From contig NZ_JARXXP010000006.1 of assembly GCF_029893965.1 (NCBI RefSeq), positions 180,432-244,431 on the forward strand: a stretch of DNA of 64,000 bases, written 5' to 3'. Source of the stretch: Paenibacillus sp. PastM-3. Its GTDB lineage: Bacteria > Bacillota > Bacilli > Paenibacillales > Paenibacillaceae. Positions 34,955 through 44,033 of this stretch are shown here, piece after piece. Below the pieces are notes generated by a model. The model was not told where the DNA came from, did no database searches, and saw only the letters and a program-made list of their open reading frames with translations. Position 1 is the stretch's first letter; each line of letters opens with the position of its first letter. Made by a program: the position numbers and the translations under genes.

Positions 34955-36124
34955 TTATTTCTTAAAAGCATCCTGAACACTGGCCGGAGCATCAGTGCCG
35001 TAGATCAGCTTCCAGCTGTCCAGTACATTCTCCTTAGTTACTTTAATAGCTGGAGAAGCCACATAAGCTGGTGCTTCCTTGCCAAGCAAGGCATAACCCG
35101 AAAGAATCGCCTGCGCTACACCCTGGTCATAAGGAAGCTGCGCTCCAAGTCCTTGCACAATGCCATCGGAAGCAATGGAGATGGCTACGTTCGTACCCAA
35201 ATCTACAGTCGTTACGATAAGATCATCTCTTCCTGCCGTACGTGCAGCAGCCATTACTCCCTCCGCTGGTACATCCCATGGAGCAAAGATACCGTCGATA
35301 TCCGGGTATTTGGTAAGCATACCTGCGGCAACCTCCTCCCCTTTATTCGGATCGGTAATACCGCCTTTCGTTACAATTTCGATATCCGGGTATTTCTCCT
35401 TCAAAGTTGCTTCAAAGGCGTCGGAGCGATTCTTCGTCACGAAGAAGTTCACATCGTGGTATACAATGCCGACCTTCCCTTTGCCGCCCAGCTTTTCCGC
35501 CATAATTTCAGCAGCCAATGCACCATTGCCGTAGTTGTCCCCGGATACGATGCTTATATAATCCTTACCAGCAACCATTCCGTCGGCTGCTCCATCCATA
35601 AATACCAGCTTCACTCCCTGATCAACAGCTTTTTTGTAAGCACCCGCCGTTGATACCGAATCGACAGGTACGGAAATCATGATGTCCGGCTTTTTCGCAA
35701 GCACAGTTTCAATATCATTCACCTGCTTTTCCGCTTTGAACTGTGCATCCGTAACAGCAACAACTTCGATACCCATTTTTACAAATGTATCCTTCATCGC
35801 ATTCACAGAAGCACTCATATAATCCGTACCCGAGTAGTGCATGACAATCGCCGCTTTGTATTTACCATCTTTAATTTTCTGCAGTTCTTCTGCTGTTAGC
35901 TGAAGTAATTTGGCTGAAACAGCCTGTTCACCGTTAGGCCCTTTATCGCGAACTTCAAGGTCTGGAATATTAGGATTGATCGTCAGCGGCCCTGTGCTTG
36001 CACTGTAGTTCGGATTTTCCTGCTGCGGGTTTTCATTGGTTGCCTCTGTTTTCTTGCCGCAGCCGGTAATGGTTAGACTAAGCGCAAGCGCTAAGCATGC
36101 TCCTGTAAATAAACCCTTTTTCAT
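34955..36124 (-). CDS. Sugar ABC transporter substrate-binding lipoprotein (CUT2 type)
   Basis: The 389-residue protein has a lipoprotein signal (LSLTITGC, Cys about 22) and a periplasmic-binding-protein-like fold of the RbsB/LacI class (AAIVMHYSGTDYMSASVNAM, KPDIMISVPVDSVSTAGAYK, IVSGDNYGNGALAAE, IDGIFAPWDVPAEGV). It is the first gene of the catabolic operon and delivers the substrate to the transporter encoded downstream. The ligand is not readable from sequence. Confidence 0.92.
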   Translation of the reverse strand: MKKGLFTGACLALALSLTITGCGKKTEATNENPQQENPNYSASTGPLTINPNIPDLEVRDKGPNGEQAVSAKLLQLTAEELQKIKDGKYKAAIVMHYSGTDYMSASVNAMKDTFVKMGIEVVAVTDAQFKAEKQVNDIETVLAKKPDIMISVPVDSVSTAGAYKKAVDQGVKLVFMDGAADGMVAGKDYISIVSGDNYGNGALAAEIMAEKLGGKGKVGIVYHDVNFFVTKNRSDAFEATLKEKYPDIEIVTKGGITDPNKGEEVAAGMLTKYPDIDGIFAPWDVPAEGVMAAARTAGRDDLIVTTVDLGTNVAISIASDGIVQGLGAQLPYDQGVAQAILSGYALLGKEAPAYVASPAIKVTKENVLDSWKLIYGTDAPASVQDAFKK

Positions 36125-36275
36125 TTGTTTATCCCCCGCTTTGTATATGATTTGTTATTATCATCCACAAGCTAAGCTTGCTTGGCTGATAAACCAAGTA
36201 TAGGGCTTAGCTCACGTGTGAGGTAGCCGACTAATTTAGCATGGAGGGGAGAACTTTTTAACAGGTTGATGATAC

Positions 36276-36323
36276 AAGAAAAAAATCCCGGTGACGCCGC
36301 TAATGAACGGCGCCCCGGGATTT
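36276..36323 (-). terminator. Terminator after the orphan binding-protein gene
   Basis: AAATCCCGG (36283-36291) pairs with CCGGGATTT (36315-36323) and there is an inner GCCG/CGGC pairing. A T-run follows in the minus direction. Confidence 0.8.
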
Positions 36324-36328
36324 CGAGA

Positions 36329-37777
36329 TTAATCTTTACTGTAACCGGCTTGTTGCATAAGCCTTTTCACAAGTACCGCTGCCTCCGAAAGTGCTGCCGG
36401 GGCCGTTTTCTTGCCTGTTAAATAATCATGCAAAGCATTCGTCACCGCTTCCGAAACCTGATCATAATTCGTAATTCGAGGCCGGCCAACTCCAACACTT
36501 AATGAATCGCCAAGCACCTGATAATATTCACGCAACGCCGGGTCCATTAAATTCTCCGCATGCTCATAAGCTGATTTACGTGTAACATGCTGATTGAATT
36601 GCAAATATTCACGCTGTGCCTCAGGGCTCGTTAAATATTCCGCAAGGTCGTAAGCTGCCGCTTTACGCCCCGAATAATGATTTACAGCGATTCCCCAAGA
36701 ACCAAAATGAGGACCCCGAACCAGGTTGCCGCCTACAATGGATCCTGGGAACATGAAATAGCCTACTTCCCCACCAACTCCTGGATTCAGCTTCATGTTG
36801 TGGTAGTTCATGCCCATAGCCACCTGACCAAATTCGAACCGAATGGAAACCTCATCCCAAGTGTAGCTTAGAACATCCGGCGGAGTAACCTTATATTGAT
36901 GAATCCATCCCCCATATGTCTCAAGAGCCAGTACTCCTTTATCATTTTGAAAAACAGGTTCGAGCTTATCATCAAACAACCGGCCGCCAAATGAATTGAG
37001 GAACGACTTGAAATCAACAAAGTTTGCTTCATGCTTGCTGCCCATCAAAGTCGTTCCATACAAATCCGTTTCCCCGTCATGGTCTGTATCTCTAGTGAAA
37101 AATTGAGCAAGCTCAACGTATTCGTCGAATGTACGCGGAATGGCTAACTCCCGATGATACCGTTCCCGGAATTCCTTGCGATAGTTGAGATCCTGAAACA
37201 AGTCTTTCCGATAGCTGACCGTTAAGATATTCGATTGAATCGGGAGACTCCATATATCATAACCGGCTGCTGTAATGTCTTTCTGATTAATAGACTTCAA
37301 CCGAGGCGGATCCTCTTGCGGATTATCCTTTTTATAAACAGAGGTGTCCAAAAAAACCTTGGTAATAAAATCGTCCAACTGAATGGATTTCGGCCGTTCC
37401 GTATTCTGAATGTAGGAACCCAGCGGCTCCAAATGTTGAATGATCTTTGGCATCCACGGTGTATCCACAGCCATCAAATCATAGTGTCCGCTTTTTTGCG
37501 CGAGCTCTGAAAATACTTTCTCCTGAAGATTATTATAGGGCAGCGCGTCCAATTCAATCCGGATACCAGTCTGCCGTTCATATTTTTGAGTGGCGGCGAT
37601 AATGGCCTCCGAGCCAGCTTCATTGGTTGCGTACAGCACGTGCAGTACTTGTTCCTGGGAATGACTGTCCGCATTCTCCGATTCAGGGTGTTGAATCCAA
37701 CGATTCAAGCACCCTGTTCCGATCACACCGCATACGAGCATTAACAATAGTAAGCGCAACCAAGTGTTTTTATTCAT
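36329..37777 (-). CDS. Family-1 extracellular solute-binding lipoprotein (orphan)
   Basis: The 482-residue protein has a lipoprotein signal (VCGVIGTGC, Cys about 23) and a MalE-like family-1 binding fold (YATNEAGSEAIIAATQKYER, YDLMAVDTPWMPKI, AMGMNYHNMKLNPG, EYLTSPEAQREYLQFNQH). A loop DTDHDGETD resembles a calcium-binding EF-hand loop, as in some sugar-binding lipoproteins. No permease genes of its class are adjacent; it is instead followed upstream by a YesN-type regulator. It may act as a co-sensor for that two-component system or feed a distant transporter. Confidence 0.88.
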   Translation of the reverse strand: MNKNTWLRLLLLMLVCGVIGTGCLNRWIQHPESENADSHSQEQVLHVLYATNEAGSEAIIAATQKYERQTGIRIELDALPYNNLQEKVFSELAQKSGHYDLMAVDTPWMPKIIQHLEPLGSYIQNTERPKSIQLDDFITKVFLDTSVYKKDNPQEDPPRLKSINQKDITAAGYDIWSLPIQSNILTVSYRKDLFQDLNYRKEFRERYHRELAIPRTFDEYVELAQFFTRDTDHDGETDLYGTTLMGSKHEANFVDFKSFLNSFGGRLFDDKLEPVFQNDKGVLALETYGGWIHQYKVTPPDVLSYTWDEVSIRFEFGQVAMGMNYHNMKLNPGVGGEVGYFMFPGSIVGGNLVRGPHFGSWGIAVNHYSGRKAAAYDLAEYLTSPEAQREYLQFNQHVTRKSAYEHAENLMDPALREYYQVLGDSLSVGVGRPRITNYDQVSEAVTNALHDYLTGKKTAPAALSEAAVLVKRLMQQAGYSKD

Positions 37778-37813
37778 ATATTCCTCCTTCTCCCAGGAAT
37801 CATTATGTTGGAA

Positions 37814-39223
37814 TTATTCCGTTACAAGACCATGACTCTTTCGGAACTCAGACGGGGATAATCCAAATTCCTTCTTAAATTTGTTGCGAAAATAGGGATA
37901 ATCCGAGTATCCTACCTCTTCCGCAATTTCAATTATTCTTTTATTCGTGTGCAGCAGCAAGGTCTGAGCCAGCTGCATCCGCTTTTGAGTCAAGTAGCGC
38001 ACGAAATTCACACCCGTCTGCTGCTTAAAAATTCGGCTCAAAGTAACTGGATGTACATTTACAGCCTCCGCCACCGATTCCAGACTTAGATTTGGATCAT
38101 TGGAAGCTTCAATCAGTTGAAGCGCTTGCTGGAACCAATGCTGGGAACCCGAAATCTGCTGCTCCGGCTGCTGCTCAAGACTTTTTAAAGCCTTTACTCC
38201 GCCAAGAACGATTTTTTCGATTTTCCCCTTAAGCTCATCCCAGGTACGATACTTCGATACCCAATCCGCCCAATAATATAAGGTATCTTCTTCGAGATAA
38301 ATGACATCTTGCTTACTAAGCCCTTCGTCCAGCAAAGACATGAGATAGCCGCATTCCTTCTGCATCTCCTCATATCCTGCACGCTCCAGGCACCCAAACC
38401 ACTGCTCAAGATAGAGCTCCAATCCCGAAAAATCACCGAGTCTTGCACGGACTACCATATCCCGCCGCAACTCAGCAGCCTGCTTCCCCGCTTCCTTCTG
38501 CTCCTTGGGACTAGCGGTTGTTACAAAATGGGTATTCTGAAAAAAGCGGAGCTGCTTATGCCGCTGATTCTCAACCAGCAGGGCATCCACAAACGAATCC
38601 CTGTCCCAGAAACATCCTTGTCCATGATCCAGGCTTATTTGAACAACCTTTCCCTGCACTCCGGCATCCGTAGAGAACGTAAACAAAATATTCTGGGGAG
38701 ACTCCTCATCTGCGGCAAGCTCATCTCCAATAATGATGCGCTTAGTTTCCCGCTCATCAAACCATGAACTTACGTTGACGGGATGTATATCTTTAAGAAT
38801 AGCACGCGCTCTCGGCGTTTTTGTGATAAGCATTTCCAGTTCATTCAGAAAAGCAGAGACACGCTCTATCTTTACCTTTTCCACAATTTCATACAGCTTA
38901 GCACGGTCCGCTGGTTTCAGGAGATAATCTTTCGCCCCATATTGAAGCGCTTTCCGTGCATATTCAAAATCATCATACCCTGATATAATTACTACAGATA
39001 ATTGGGGATATGTCTGTCTTAGTAAACGAAGCACTTCAATTCCATCCAGCTCAGGCATGCGGATATCCAGAAATACCAAATCGGGCTGAAGCAAGGTGAT
39101 TTGTTCCACGGCCTGCCTGCCAAACCCGACGTCAAAAATTTGCTCGTGAGGAAACAGGACTTTCAACTTCTGAATAATGCTGATCCTGACCTCCAGCTCA
39201 TCATCGGCCACACATATTTTCAT
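37814..39223 (-). CDS. YesN-like response regulator with AraC DNA-binding domain
   Basis: The 469-residue protein has an N-terminal receiver (ADDE, phospho-acceptor Asp53 in LVFLDIRMPELDG, YLLKPADR). A middle region of about 220 residues has no known fold signature. The C-terminal AraC pair of HTH motifs (LSLESVAEAVNVHPVTLSRI, then IIEIAEEVGYSDYPYFRNKF) completes it. AAGGAGAT precedes the ATG at 39223. It is divergent from the YesM-type kinase gene at 39286 and probably activates the catabolic operon at 36124. Confidence 0.92.
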   Translation of the reverse strand: MKICVADDELEVRISIIQKLKVLFPHEQIFDVGFGRQAVEQITLLQPDLVFLDIRMPELDGIEVLRLLRQTYPQLSVVIISGYDDFEYARKALQYGAKDYLLKPADRAKLYEIVEKVKIERVSAFLNELEMLITKTPRARAILKDIHPVNVSSWFDERETKRIIIGDELAADEESPQNILFTFSTDAGVQGKVVQISLDHGQGCFWDRDSFVDALLVENQRHKQLRFFQNTHFVTTASPKEQKEAGKQAAELRRDMVVRARLGDFSGLELYLEQWFGCLERAGYEEMQKECGYLMSLLDEGLSKQDVIYLEEDTLYYWADWVSKYRTWDELKGKIEKIVLGGVKALKSLEQQPEQQISGSQHWFQQALQLIEASNDPNLSLESVAEAVNVHPVTLSRIFKQQTGVNFVRYLTQKRMQLAQTLLLHTNKRIIEIAEEVGYSDYPYFRNKFKKEFGLSPSEFRKSHGLVTE

Positions 39224-39285
39224 ATACTTCCATCTCCTTCAAGCCACTAGACTTGTTTGGATAATCTTGTAAGGGGGACACGATA

Positions 39286-41100
39286 TTGCGGTTCTTGGAA
39301 TCCCTAAAACGAATACTAACCCATTTATCTTTAAAGCTCAAACTGTTTATTCTTCTCATTTTTCTTTCGATTATCCCCATTTTTCTGGTTAGTACCAGTT
39401 CTGAGTATTTAATGTTTCGCTCCAGCACAAGCTATTCGGCGCAGATTTCTAATCAGTATACCCAATTTGTTTCAAGAGAAATGTCTAATTATTTACAAAG
39501 TCTGAATCAATCCTTTGATAATTTGTTCACCAATCAGCAATTTCAAAAGTATGTAAATACACCTGCCGATCATTTGGCAGATCAAGCTGATAATATCATT
39601 CAATTTCGTTCTATCGTTCAGAATTCGCTTCAATTCCACCCCGAAGTGCTTGGCACCCTTTATCTGGACCGATTGGGCAAAGTATATTTCGAGTCATACC
39701 AGAAAAGCCTGGACCCGACCTATTCTTTTACCGGCAATAAGCTGTATGAGTCCTTATTGTCCATAAGAACTCCACAGCTTATGTCTCCGCATCCGATGCA
39801 GTATATCTCATACACAAAGGATCCTGTTTTCTCCTATGTGCGTCCGATCATTAACATCAATACCGGGGAGGCCATGTCCTGGTTTATTATCGAGATTCGG
39901 GAGGATAAATTAACCGGCATGCTCAGCAGCGGTAAAAAGGAAGCAGGCGGTCAACTTACGTTATATAATAAAACGTCCGGAAGCGCTGTATCGAGCGAGC
40001 CAGTGGATCAAACCCTGCTACTGAATTTTCAGAAATCACAGAAAACTCAACCAAAAGGGCAGAACCATTTTTTGTTTAGTTCTGACAAGATCGAATATGA
40101 AGCAAGCTACACGGAGCTCTCTGACTCGGAGTGGGCATTAATATGGACGGCCCCCCTAAGCCGGATTAAAGCGGGAGTAACCCAAACCTATTATTTGACC
40201 CTTCTAATTGCGGCCGTTAGCTTAAGCATAGCGCTGATTATGGCCTTTCCGGTAATGAACAAGATCCTTCAGCCCCTTTACAGCTTACATAAAGGGATGA
40301 AAAATCTGGGGCGAGGCCTTTACGTCCCAGTTCTCTTGACCAACCGCCACGATGAGATCGGTTTCCTCATCCATAGCTATAACCAGATGTTAATCAAGCT
40401 GCAAGACATGGAGCTTGAGGTTTACCAGTCCAAAATGAATGAAAAGGAACGGGAGCTTCTACAGCTTCAGGCTCAGATCAATCCCCATTTTTTGTTCAAC
40501 ACCTTGGAAACGATCGAATCCTATGCCATCCGCAATAATGGCGAGGCAGTCGGCGAAATGGTGCAATCCGTATCGCGTATGATGAGATACACCGTGCGGA
40601 ATGACAGCGGTTGGGCTTCGTTAAAAGAGGAAATGGACTACATCCGAAACTTTATGTCTATCCACTACTACCGTAACGGTAAGAATGTGAGGGCTGATTT
40701 TGACATAGATCCTGACACCATGAGTGTACCGGTGATGAAACTGAGCATCCAGCCTTATATAGAGAATGCGATTAAATACGGCTGGAGTCCGTCTATGAGT
40801 AACGAGGAATTTCTTTTAAAGGTGCACGTTACCTTGGTGAACGAAAACTATTTACGTGTTAGTGTTCACAATACGGGAATTAGCATGCCTGCGGAAGTCC
40901 TGGACAAGCTTCATCAGATGATTGAAAGCCGTGGTGAGACAACCGACCCCTTTTTCCATCAACACACGGGTATCTATAACGCATATCGCCGATTTATTAT
41001 CGTATTTGGCGAGCAGGCTTACTACCATATTGATAGTTCTGAGGGAAACGGAACATATATTGAGTTCCATATGCCTTTATTACATTCGAAACCAAGATGA
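39286..41100 (+). CDS. YesM-like sensor histidine kinase
   Basis: The 604-residue kinase has membrane segments near residues 18-40 and 300-325 flanking an extracytoplasmic sensor domain, then a HAMP domain. The His_kinase box is QINPHFLFNTLETIE (His about 401), followed by an ATPase domain (IQPYIENAIKYGW). Its start is TTG 39286 after AAGGGGG. It lies 62 bases from and divergent to the cognate regulator gene. Kinases of this type sense sugars, often through a binding protein. Confidence 0.92.
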   Translation: MRFLESLKRILTHLSLKLKLFILLIFLSIIPIFLVSTSSEYLMFRSSTSYSAQISNQYTQFVSREMSNYLQSLNQSFDNLFTNQQFQKYVNTPADHLADQADNIIQFRSIVQNSLQFHPEVLGTLYLDRLGKVYFESYQKSLDPTYSFTGNKLYESLLSIRTPQLMSPHPMQYISYTKDPVFSYVRPIININTGEAMSWFIIEIREDKLTGMLSSGKKEAGGQLTLYNKTSGSAVSSEPVDQTLLLNFQKSQKTQPKGQNHFLFSSDKIEYEASYTELSDSEWALIWTAPLSRIKAGVTQTYYLTLLIAAVSLSIALIMAFPVMNKILQPLYSLHKGMKNLGRGLYVPVLLTNRHDEIGFLIHSYNQMLIKLQDMELEVYQSKMNEKERELLQLQAQINPHFLFNTLETIESYAIRNNGEAVGEMVQSVSRMMRYTVRNDSGWASLKEEMDYIRNFMSIHYYRNGKNVRADFDIDPDTMSVPVMKLSIQPYIENAIKYGWSPSMSNEEFLLKVHVTLVNENYLRVSVHNTGISMPAEVLDKLHQMIESRGETTDPFFHQHTGIYNAYRRFIIVFGEQAYYHIDSSEGNGTYIEFHMPLLHSKPR

Positions 41101-41122
41101 CTGCCATCAACTCCCCTCCTTC

Positions 41123-42193
41123 CTAATAACCTGTAATGCCCTTATATTTCGAAACATTTTCTTTGGTCACGATAGGTGCCTCCAGCTCTATGAATTTCGG
41201 CATGCTTTCGCCGGCGATTGTTTTGGCCGCAGCGATGAGGCCCATCGGCATGACGATCGGGTAAGCTACCGTAGCATGAATTTCTCCTTTCTCCACGGCT
41301 TCCAGAGCCGTTTCCTGCGCATCTACGCTTACAACGATGATTTCATCCTCTCTCCCGGCCGCTTTTATCGCTTCGATTGCTCCCATCGTCATTACGTCGG
41401 CATGGGAGACGACTGCGCTGATTTCTCCGGAAGGAAAACGCTGAAGCACATGCTCCATCATTTTAAAGCCCATTCCCTGATCGAAATTGGCATTCATGCT
41501 TTCTATAATCTTAATCCGCGGATAACCCTCGAACGCTTCCAGAATTCCTTTATTACGGTCAATCGTCGTCGTCGAAGCCGCCGTGCCTTTGATTTCAACG
41601 ACATTGCCTTTGCCGCCCAGCAAGGCCACCACCTGCTGACCGGCTTTTCTGCCCACCTCGACATCTTCGGCTTTAATCAGCGTAAGCGGTTCCACGCTGG
41701 TCCAGCGGTCGATCAGAATAATCGGAATGCCCGCCGCCTTAGCCCGCTTAAGCGCCGCATCAACGGTGTCCTTCTCCACGAGGTCGATGACCAGTACATC
41801 CACTTTTTGGGCAATAAAATCATCGATGACCGAACTCTGGATGACCGGATCGCTCTTACCGTTGCCGATGATGACCTCCATATTCGGAAAATACTTTTTC
41901 GCCGCTTCCTCCGCCATTCTCATCGTCCCCGAGCCATACGGAAAGGTCCCTGAAGCAACGACGCCGACCTTGCCTTTAATGGATTCTCGCGGAGCCTCCA
42001 GTGTTAGTACCTCTTGACAGCCGTCACCGCAAAACAATCCGTAATCGATCTTCGCTGAGATATCCGCAGCAGCTCCCGGAGGAATGTTTGCATTAGTGTT
42101 CTTGTTCGGAGTGCTGCCGGAATTGCGGCAGGCAACCGTAATAAGCAGTACAATAACAAGCCCTGCATAACCGAACCATTTCACTAGTTTCAT
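41123..42193 (-). CDS. Sugar ABC transporter substrate-binding lipoprotein
   Basis: The 356-residue protein has a lipoprotein signal (VLLITVAC, Cys about 22) and a CUT2/LacI-like binding fold (GVVASGTFPYGSGTMRMAEE, KVDVLVIDLVEKDTVDAALK, IDRWTSVEP, VVSHADVMTMGAIEAIKAAG). I chose the ATG at 42193, with GAGGAGGA 9-10 bases upstream; a TTG two codons earlier is too close to the ribosome binding site. It is the most downstream gene of the second uptake cluster and convergent with the kinase gene at 39286. Confidence 0.9.
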   Translation of the reverse strand: MKLVKWFGYAGLVIVLLITVACRNSGSTPNKNTNANIPPGAAADISAKIDYGLFCGDGCQEVLTLEAPRESIKGKVGVVASGTFPYGSGTMRMAEEAAKKYFPNMEVIIGNGKSDPVIQSSVIDDFIAQKVDVLVIDLVEKDTVDAALKRAKAAGIPIILIDRWTSVEPLTLIKAEDVEVGRKAGQQVVALLGGKGNVVEIKGTAASTTTIDRNKGILEAFEGYPRIKIIESMNANFDQGMGFKMMEHVLQRFPSGEISAVVSHADVMTMGAIEAIKAAGREDEIIVVSVDAQETALEAVEKGEIHATVAYPIVMPMGLIAAAKTIAGESMPKFIELEAPIVTKENVSKYKGITGY

Positions 42194-42318
42194 CGACAAG
42201 TATCCTCCTCATATTTGAACAACTCTACGTTTATCTTAGCTCAGAAGGGCTTTCCCTTGTATGGCGAAGAACTGGAACCCCTTTCATTTAATCCCAATTT
42301 TTCAGTATAAGGGAGTTG

Positions 42319-42633
42319 TTACTCTGATACGACCATCCCGACCACGCCAACCAGAATAAGGGAAGCAAAGATTATTTTCATGGCCGACATCGATTCATCA
42401 AAAAAAACAAAGCCTAAAATGGCCACCAGCACGATCGCTGCGCCGGACCATACCACATACGGCAAGGTCATGCCCAGATGTTTGATACTTAAGGACAGGC
42501 AGAAATAACAGATTCCGGTTAGGGCATACCCTAAATAAAAAAAGAAAGAATTGGCCTGTAAAGAATAGAGCTTAAAGGATACTACCGCCATTACATTCGT
42601 AACGATGACCAGAAATAAATAGATCCACCCCAT
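42319..42633 (-). CDS. SMR-family small membrane protein lacking the conserved Glu
   Basis: The 104-residue protein has four membrane segments and aligns with EmrE-type small multidrug resistance proteins (PYVVWSGAAIVLVAILGFVF matches the conserved YxxWSG segment). In the first helix the proton-coupling Glu (Glu14 of EmrE) is replaced by Asn (LFLVIVTNVMAVVSFK). A classic drug/proton antiporter needs that Glu, so this is either a transporter with another mechanism, one half of a heterodimer, or inactive. I chose the ATG at 42633 (GGGGAGA upstream) over 42654. Confidence 0.82.
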   Translation of the reverse strand: MGWIYLFLVIVTNVMAVVSFKLYSLQANSFFFYLGYALTGICYFCLSLSIKHLGMTLPYVVWSGAAIVLVAILGFVFFDESMSAMKIIFASLILVGVVGMVVSE

Positions 42634-42661
42634 AATGTCTCTCCCCTTGCCCATCCATAAA

Positions 42662-42698
42662 ACAGGACCTGACGTTAAGGTTCAACATCAGGTCCTGT
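42662..42698 (-). terminator. Terminator between M24 copy A and the SMR gene
   Basis: ACAGGACCTGA (42662-42672) and TCAGGTCCTGT (42688-42698) form a perfect 11-bp stem. In the minus direction TTTTAT follows. Confidence 0.8.
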
Positions 42699-42717
42699 AA
42701 AATGGTTCGTTTAAAAG

Positions 42718-43953
42718 CTAGTCAACATACAGGAAGCGGTTGAAGGTATGGAAGGGCTCCAGTCCGTTCTTGCGCACAACCACCTGGTCTTCTGTACGAA
42801 CACCGCCGATGCCCGGAACGATCAGGGACAATTCGTAGGCAAAGGTCTGGCCTTCTTCCAGCACGTTGTCGCAGGCCGGGCCGATTTCCGGAATATCCTC
42901 CTCAGGGTCCATCCCTGTCGCATGCGCGCCGGTCCGCCCTTCGCTTACTTCCACCAGGTACTGCTCCACATCGTATTTGCGGAAGGCCTCGCGGATGATC
43001 AGATCCGCTTCGATCCCGGTCATGCCGGCTTTGATCTTCTGCAGGCAGTCCTCGTAACCCATCGAGCACGCCTCCATCAGATGCCGCGCTTCTTTGCCTA
43101 CATCGCCGTAACAGATCGTACGCGCATTGTCGGACGCGTAATCGTTGACCCGGATGCCGTAGTCCATCATCACCAGATCGCCGCGCTTGATTGGGCGCTC
43201 TGTCGGCCGCTTAAATAGGACCTCGGTGTTCTCACCGGATTGAATCATGATGTCATAAGCGATGGCGTGGGCGCCATTCGCAAACATGGCAGCGTATACA
43301 AGGGAGGTCGCTTCAAGCTCCGTGATGCCTTCGCTGTCACGAAGCAGATCCATCAGCATTTCGATCCCGGCGTCGCACACTTTAGCCGCGCGTTTCATCG
43401 AGGCGATTTCCGCTTCGTTTTTCTTCGATTTCAGCTGCTCGATGATCATCGAACGGGTTACGCTGTCGCCAAAGGCTTCGTTGATCGGGAACCAGAACTC
43501 CAGATCCATGTACGTGTAGCCGCAGATACCGACCTTCTTCGGTTTGTCCTTCGCCGCGCGTTCCTTCAGGAACGGCGCCCAGTCCTTGCGGATCTCGCGG
43601 ATGTCGCCGCCCAGCACCGACATCGCCGAGCTGGTATGCGCCGAAGGAATCTCGCTCATCGGCAGGAAGAATACGGGATCGCGGTCAGGCACGATGTACA
43701 GCAACATCGGCTGCGGGTAAACGCCGTCGATGGTCCGGTAATTGACCAGCCAGCGGATGTTTGACATCCGGTAGCAGTCGCCGAAGACGATCAGCGCATC
43801 CAGTCCTTCATCCGCTATTTTTTTCTTGGCTATTTCAACACGGGCTTTGTAGTCCTCGTTTGTAATCAATTCACCTGGGCCTTGGAACTGCCCGTAGCGT
43901 GCGAATCTTTCGAACTTGTCCGGAATCCATTTCAATGCAGCATTTGAGATCAT
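42718..43953 (-). CDS. M24-family metallopeptidase, copy A (Xaa-Pro aminopeptidase-like)
   Basis: The 411-residue protein has an N-terminal creatinase-like domain (residues about 30-165) and a C-terminal pita-bread domain with all five metal ligands: Asp264 in MMDYG, Asp275 in ASDNART, His344 in GAHATG, Glu374 in AYELS and Glu388 in RTEDQ. It is therefore a metal enzyme and not a metal-free creatinase. Candidate reactions include X-Pro peptide hydrolysis or cleavage of another amide or a small molecule. The protein is identical to that of copy B (48938-50173). TAGGAGGTA lies before the ATG. It follows the binding-protein gene in the second uptake operon. Confidence 0.92.
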   Translation of the reverse strand: MISNAALKWIPDKFERFARYGQFQGPGELITNEDYKARVEIAKKKIADEGLDALIVFGDCYRMSNIRWLVNYRTIDGVYPQPMLLYIVPDRDPVFFLPMSEIPSAHTSSAMSVLGGDIREIRKDWAPFLKERAAKDKPKKVGICGYTYMDLEFWFPINEAFGDSVTRSMIIEQLKSKKNEAEIASMKRAAKVCDAGIEMLMDLLRDSEGITELEATSLVYAAMFANGAHAIAYDIMIQSGENTEVLFKRPTERPIKRGDLVMMDYGIRVNDYASDNARTICYGDVGKEARHLMEACSMGYEDCLQKIKAGMTGIEADLIIREAFRKYDVEQYLVEVSEGRTGAHATGMDPEEDIPEIGPACDNVLEEGQTFAYELSLIVPGIGGVRTEDQVVVRKNGLEPFHTFNRFLYVD

Positions 43954-44033
43954 GAGTAGTACCTCCTAAGTATTAGATGAATGATAAACTGTTTAATCTC
44001 CAACGAAAATTAGAGATAAAGGAAGCGTTACGC

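Noticed and set aside
36060..36085. AGCGCAAGCGCT palindrome near the start of the binding-protein gene, considered as a cre site
   Set aside because: Poor match to the CcpA consensus and explained by codons of the signal peptide.
40922..41953. A 343-codon plus-strand open frame across the end of the YesM gene and the binding-protein gene
   Set aside because: It overlaps two well-supported genes and shows no family features.
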